Shown here in pieces: positions 60,518 through 64,000 of a stretch of 64,000 nucleotides of DNA; position 1 is the stretch's first letter, and each line of letters opens with the position of its first letter. This DNA is from Sandaracinaceae bacterium (GTDB taxonomy: Bacteria > Myxococcota_A > Polyangia > Polyangiales > Houyiibacteriaceae): positions 682,001 to 746,000 of the forward strand of contig JACKEI010000001.1 in the NCBI GenBank assembly GCA_020633075.1, written 5' to 3'. The notes beneath the pieces were generated by a model, which did not search any database, was not told the origin of the DNA, and was given only the letters and a program-made list of their open reading frames with translations. The position numbers and the translations under genes are program-made.

Positions 60518-61780
60518 TCAGCGCTGCGCGATGGTCACGCGGCCGTCGCGCATCATGATCACGCCGCCCTCGCCCGCGCAGTCCCAGCAGGTGCTCCACT
60601 TGAGGGCGTTGGGCGTGCCCGGGCTGTAGGCCACGATCACGGGCGGGGTCTCGCCTTCGAAGACGAAGCTCGCGCCGTGCACCAGGGTCCCATCCGGCAT
60701 CGGATGGGCGACCACGATCAGCGACGCGCCCGCCCCCGAGCCCGAGAAGACCCACACGTGCTCACCTTCGGTAGGGCTCCAGCGCAGCAGGCCTGTGATC
60801 GGGCGCCAGCCCGCGAGGTCCTCCTCGGTCTTCTGACCGCGCGTGAGCACGTCGGCGGTGGAGCGGCTGGTGGTCCCGACGAAGCCCTCGGCGAAGCGCG
60901 CCACCTCGGGCATCTGGCGCAGGTAGCCTGCGAGTGTGGCGTCGTCGGCCTCCATCAGCTCGTGGAGCGCGTAGGACTCGTGCGCGGGGTAGCTCAGCGA
61001 GGGGGCCTCGCCGGAGCAGCAGCGAAAGCCGATGCGCAGGTTGGGGGCGCTCGGGTCGCTCAGGTGCCGGGCGCCGCAGCGGTGCTCCGTGGCGTCCGTG
61101 TCCGTGGAGGCACCGCGCGTCATCCAGGTCGCGCTCTCGGCGCGCAGCGCGCGTGGCGCGGGCGAAGACGTCCACTCCGCCACCGCCACGCCCAGCGCGG
61201 AGACACCCACGGGAGACGTGCACCCTGCGTAGGCGTCCGAGCAGCTCTCGGGGCGAAAGCGGGCGCCGGTCACGTAGTCGTTGGTGCTGTCCCCCTTGCA
61301 AGCCCGCTCCCACTCGAGCTCGTCGCACAAGCGCTGGCCGCGCTCGGCGCAGAGGGCCTCGGCCTGTGGGCGCGTGACCTGTGTGCGCGGCGGCTGCGCG
61401 GGGTCGTTGGGGTAGGGCAGCCGGTCCATGCGGAACGCGGGCACGTCGACCGCGACGAGGTCGGCCTCTCTCAGCGGGCTGCGGGAGCGCGACCCGGGCA
61501 AGCTCCCCGCTCGCACGGTGCCAGCCGGGACGCTCACTTGCTCGCCCGCACGGGGCGCCGCGAAGTGCGCCGCCGCGTCGTCGACGGCGGGGGCGTCGTC
61601 CTCATCGGAGTCCGCTGCGACCGCTTCGGCGGCCGGCGGTGGGAGCGCGGCTCTCTCGGTGGTCGCGGGGGTTCCCGTGGACGCGCTCGGAGCGCCGTCC
61701 GCTTCGGAGCCACAGCCCACGCCCGCTGCGCCGGCGCACAGCAGGGTCACGAGCACGGAGAAGAAGCGAGCAGAACGCAT
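60518..61780 (-). CDS. Lipoprotein with formylglycine-enzyme-like (FGE-sulfatase) domain
   Basis: A 420-residue protein with a signal peptide ending A-G-V-G-C-G, so a lipoprotein (Cys23). Residues about 85-260 resemble the SUMF1/FGE fold: V-S-V-P-A-G-T-V-R-A-G-S, A-E-A-L-C-A-E-R-G-Q-R-L-C-D-E-L-E-W-E-R-A and N-L-R-I-G-F-R-C-C. The C-terminal 150 residues are of unknown type. Such domains often serve as binding scaffolds with no enzyme activity; I could not confirm the FGE catalytic Cys pair. It faces the hemerythrin gene from the opposite strand. Confidence 0.78.
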   Translation of the reverse strand: MRSARFFSVLVTLLCAGAAGVGCGSEADGAPSASTGTPATTERAALPPPAAEAVAADSDEDDAPAVDDAAAHFAAPRAGEQVSVPAGTVRAGSLPGSRSRSPLREADLVAVDVPAFRMDRLPYPNDPAQPPRTQVTRPQAEALCAERGQRLCDELEWERACKGDSTNDYVTGARFRPESCSDAYAGCTSPVGVSALGVAVAEWTSSPAPRALRAESATWMTRGASTDTDATEHRCGARHLSDPSAPNLRIGFRCCSGEAPSLSYPAHESYALHELMEADDATLAGYLRQMPEVARFAEGFVGTTSRSTADVLTRGQKTEEDLAGWRPITGLLRWSPTEGEHVWVFSGSGAGASLIVVAHPMPDGTLVHGASFVFEGETPPVIVAYSPGTPNALKWSTCWDCAGEGGVIMMRDGRVTIAQR

Positions 61781-61844
61781 GCGCGGAGACTAGCCGCGCT
61801 GCCCGGTCGGTCCACTTTCCCGCGCGTTCCGCAGAAAGCCGGGG

Positions 61845-61873
61845 TTGCGAAGGCGCACCGAGTTGCGTATGAC
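61845..61873 (+). promoter_or_regulatory. Sigma-70-type promoter of rnpB
   Basis: TTGCGA (61845-61850) and TATGAC (61868-61873) are separated by exactly 17 bp. The predicted start, seven bases after the -10, is position 61880, which is where the first RNase P helix begins. The agreement between promoter and RNA start is the main support. Confidence 0.75.
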
Positions 61874-61879
61874 CCTCGC

Positions 61880-62285
<406 letters not shown>

Positions 62286-62288
62286 CGG

Positions 62289-62317
62289 CACCCCCGCTTC
62301 ACGCGGGGGTGTTGCTT
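62289..62317 (+). terminator. Intrinsic terminator of rnpB
   Basis: CACCCCCGC (62289-62297) pairs with GCGGGGGTG (62303-62311) around a TTCAC loop, followed by TTGCTTT. It starts four bases after the RNase P P1 helix. Confidence 0.88.
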
Positions 62318-62336
62318 TAACCGGCCGCGGGAGGTC

Positions 62337-63578
62337 TCAGTCCACGGGCGCCAGCTCCACCTGGTTCCCCTCCAGCGTCGAGCGCACCCGCAGCGTCCGC
62401 CCGGCCGAATACGTCGTGAACTCGCTCTCCTGCTCCGGCCGGAGCTCGAAGACCTCCCCGTCTTCATTGTGCAGCGTCACGGAGTAGCGGCCTACACGGG
62501 TGGCCCTCTCGCGCTCGCCCGCGCCGACGTTCGTGTTGAGCGCCACCTCGGCGTCGGTGGGCCACACCGTCGCAGGACCCGCGCCCTCTCGGTGCAGCGT
62601 GCGGGCCTGGACCCACTCCCACACGCGCCACGAGTACCAGGTCGCGTAGCGCGGCTCGCTTCGGTACACCGGCACTTCCCTCTGGCGCGACTCACTACAG
62701 TAGCGCGTCGTGCAGCGCTCGCCGCCGCCCGAGCAGACGGTCTCGCACGTGGCGAAGCCGTTGCTGTCCGACGAGCAGTGCTCGGAGCACGACTCGGCCA
62801 CGCTGTAGCAGTCCTCGCCGCACGCGACCTGCTCGGTGTAGTGCTCGGTGCGGTAGTGATCCAGCACCTGCTCGTCATGATGATGACGCTGGCCGAGCGG
62901 CGTCACGTCGAAGGCGCCAGCCGGCTGCGCCTCCGAGAAGCCTTCGTGCCCCATCACTTGGTAGCGCTCGACCACGACCTCATGCTCCCAGCGCGACGAC
63001 TGGACCACCGCGTCGAAGGGGCGCGTCCACCACCAGCCGAGACCGCAGAAGAGCGTCGTCCCCGCCACTACGAGTCCGGCCAGGACCTTGAGCGCTAGCC
63101 GCAGCCGCTTGCGACGCAGGCCACGCCCCCACGCGAGCGGGTCCAGCGTGTCGTCCCCCTCCATGTCCATGGCGTTCAACCGGGCCGCTGCCGCTCCCCC
63201 CGCTGCCCCCGGGCGAGCCGCGGCCCCCAGCCCGCTCACCGCGCCGCCGTCTGCGTCCGTCCCGCTCGCCCCCGGCTGCGCCGTCGACGTGCCCTGCTCA
63301 ATCGCCGCGCCACACAGCGCGCAGGTGTTGTTCAGCCGCCGCTGGTCACTGCCGCAGTAGCTGCAGCGCCAGTCCGGCCCGGCCTCCGCCAGACGCAGCA
63401 GGGCGGGGTCGGTGACGCTGGGCGCCGCGGCCGTGCTCGAGGGCATCTCGAAGTGCTCGCTGGCGTCCTTCGGGTTGCCGCAGTGGGTGCACTCCTTGTC
63501 GCGCCCACGGTTCTGGTGGCCGCACGACGAGCAGCGCCACACCATCTCGATCTTGCGACGACTCACCACCCGGGACAT
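62337..63578 (-). CDS. Membrane protein with two RanBP2-type zinc fingers and Cys-rich outer region
   Basis: A 413-residue protein. Two N-terminal zinc fingers of W-x-C-x2-C-x10-C-x2-C form are at residues about 14-36 (W-R-C-S-S-C-G) and 70-92 (W-R-C-S-Y-C-G). A disordered Ala/Gly linker follows, then a basic segment and a transmembrane helix near residues 163-188 (L-A-G-L-V-V-A-G-T-T-L-F). The rest is likely periplasmic and contains about ten Cys plus an H-H-H-D-E group. The fingers would face the cytosol, where such modules bind RNA or protein. No function is assigned. Confidence 0.78.
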   Translation of the reverse strand: MSRVVSRRKIEMVWRCSSCGHQNRGRDKECTHCGNPKDASEHFEMPSSTAAAPSVTDPALLRLAEAGPDWRCSYCGSDQRRLNNTCALCGAAIEQGTSTAQPGASGTDADGGAVSGLGAAARPGAAGGAAAARLNAMDMEGDDTLDPLAWGRGLRRKRLRLALKVLAGLVVAGTTLFCGLGWWWTRPFDAVVQSSRWEHEVVVERYQVMGHEGFSEAQPAGAFDVTPLGQRHHHDEQVLDHYRTEHYTEQVACGEDCYSVAESCSEHCSSDSNGFATCETVCSGGGERCTTRYCSESRQREVPVYRSEPRYATWYSWRVWEWVQARTLHREGAGPATVWPTDAEVALNTNVGAGERERATRVGRYSVTLHNEDGEVFELRPEQESEFTTYSAGRTLRVRSTLEGNQVELAPVD

Positions 63579-63673
63579 CTCGGCCGAGCTTACGCCAGCC
63601 CGGCGTCACATGTCCCCTCCCCAGCGCGCACCAGCGCCGTGCCAGCGAGCGCGGCCGAGCCCACGCCGGCCGC

Positions 63674-64000
63674 TCAGTCGTTGGGTGCGCCGTTCTCGAT
63701 CCAGGTGCGGATGTCGTCCAGCTTGTCCATGTCCAGCGCGCCGCTGCCCGCGATGGGGTTGATGGGCATGCGCAGCCCGTCGATGGACGGGTCCCCGATC
63801 AGCTTCAGCCACAGGTAGCTGTTGGCCAGGTTGCCCGGGTCGATCAGCGGGCGCCCCATGGGGTCCTGCGCGGACGGCATCATGAGCCGGTCGTAGAGAC
63901 CGCTGCCCTGCAGGGTCAGGTCTTCCTCGGGATCGAGGTCGTCGTGACAGCCGGAGCAGTTGGCCTCGATGAGCGGCCGGATGCGGCTAGCGAAGCCCGT
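63674..64000 (-). CDS. Cytochrome c-like haem protein, C-terminal fragment
   Basis: The last 108 codons of a gene that runs off the window. The visible part begins near a haem c motif C-S-G-C-H (preceded by E-A-N), then has M-M-P-S-A-Q-D-P and L-R-M-P-I-N-P, which could supply the Met ligand, and ends with a helix I-R-T-W-I-E-N-G-A. This matches the single-haem domains of planctomycete-type cytochrome c often found in myxobacterial outer-surface proteins. It would be exported, since haem c is attached in the periplasm. Confidence 0.82.
   Translation of the reverse strand, partial: TGFASRIRPLIEANCSGCHDDLDPEEDLTLQGSGLYDRLMMPSAQDPMGRPLIDPGNLANSYLWLKLIGDPSIDGLRMPINPIAGSGALDMDKLDDIRTWIENGAPND

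Overview
The window is very GC-rich, densely packed DNA with mostly ATG/GTG starts and frequent 4-base stop/start overlaps. The gene content points to a predatory or social deltaproteobacterium in the broad sense (Myxococcota, probably a Polyangiales or Sandaracinus-like lineage). Pointers are a eukaryote-like Ser/Thr kinase with a propeller ectodomain, FHA-DUF4388 and MerR-TPR proteins, IPT/TIG and IgGFc-binding-like lipoproteins, AgmX/GltJ-type TonB proteins, many orphan lipoproteins and a sigma-54/NorR circuit. The taxonomic placement is inference from gene content; no rRNA is present. No tRNA, CRISPR array, insertion sequence or prophage was seen.

Layout. 1-3.6 kb: minus-strand cluster of two split-barrel flavin (PPOX) proteins, one fused to GAF and winged-helix domains, followed by a hemerythrin and two envelope proteins. 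3.8-6.6 kb: MpaB-type oxygenase, HSL-type esterase and a small exported protein. 6.7-10.5 kb: receptor-like Ser/Thr kinase with 14 ectodomain repeats, convergent with a TPR protein. 10.6-15.1 kb: an overlapping trio of acyl-CoA dehydrogenase, DUF1444-like protein and HAD phosphatase, then a metallophosphoesterase. 15.2-22.4 kb: four-gene envelope cluster (IPT/TIG lipoprotein, IgGFc-binding-like lipoprotein, double AgmX-type protein, TonB-like protein). 22.4-28.0 kb: housekeeping genes queG, obg, rpsB-tsf and, inverted against them, frr-pyrH, with a terminator for each side.

28.1-34.4 kb: a peptidase/propeller/barrel outer-membrane protein, FHA-DUF4388 regulator, MerR-TPR regulator with a small coupled partner, and a phosphoesterase. 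34.4-42.1 kb: M20 peptidase, then a minus-strand operon of orphan lipoprotein, FadL-type porin and cytochrome P450. 42.3-45.9 kb: oligopeptide-type ABC permease/binding protein/permease without ATPases. 46.0-48.7 kb: MoxR-type AAA ATPase coupled to a VWA/metallopeptidase protein. 48.7-53.0 kb: ParA-type ATPase, a roughly 600-bp AT-richer regulatory gap, a MerR-like protein, a sigma region-4-like protein and Lnt. 53.1-57.4 kb: GlpD and a large lipoprotein.

57.6-60.5 kb: a nitric-oxide response module. NorR is divergent from a RIC/YtfE iron-sulfur repair protein and a hemerythrin-domain protein. The shared intergenic region contains three 17-bp palindromes and a near-consensus sigma-54 promoter, so the circuit can be read directly from the DNA. 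60.5-64.0 kb: a formylglycine-enzyme-like lipoprotein, a complete RNase P RNA unit (promoter, gene, terminator), a double zinc-finger membrane protein and the end of a c-type cytochrome-like gene.

No wholly new system can be proven by reading alone. The best candidates are the PPOX-GAF-winged-helix/hemerythrin cluster, the MoxR-VWA/peptidase pair, the IPT-IgGFc-TonB cluster, the P450-FadL-lipoprotein operon and the ParA/MerR/sigma-4 locus.
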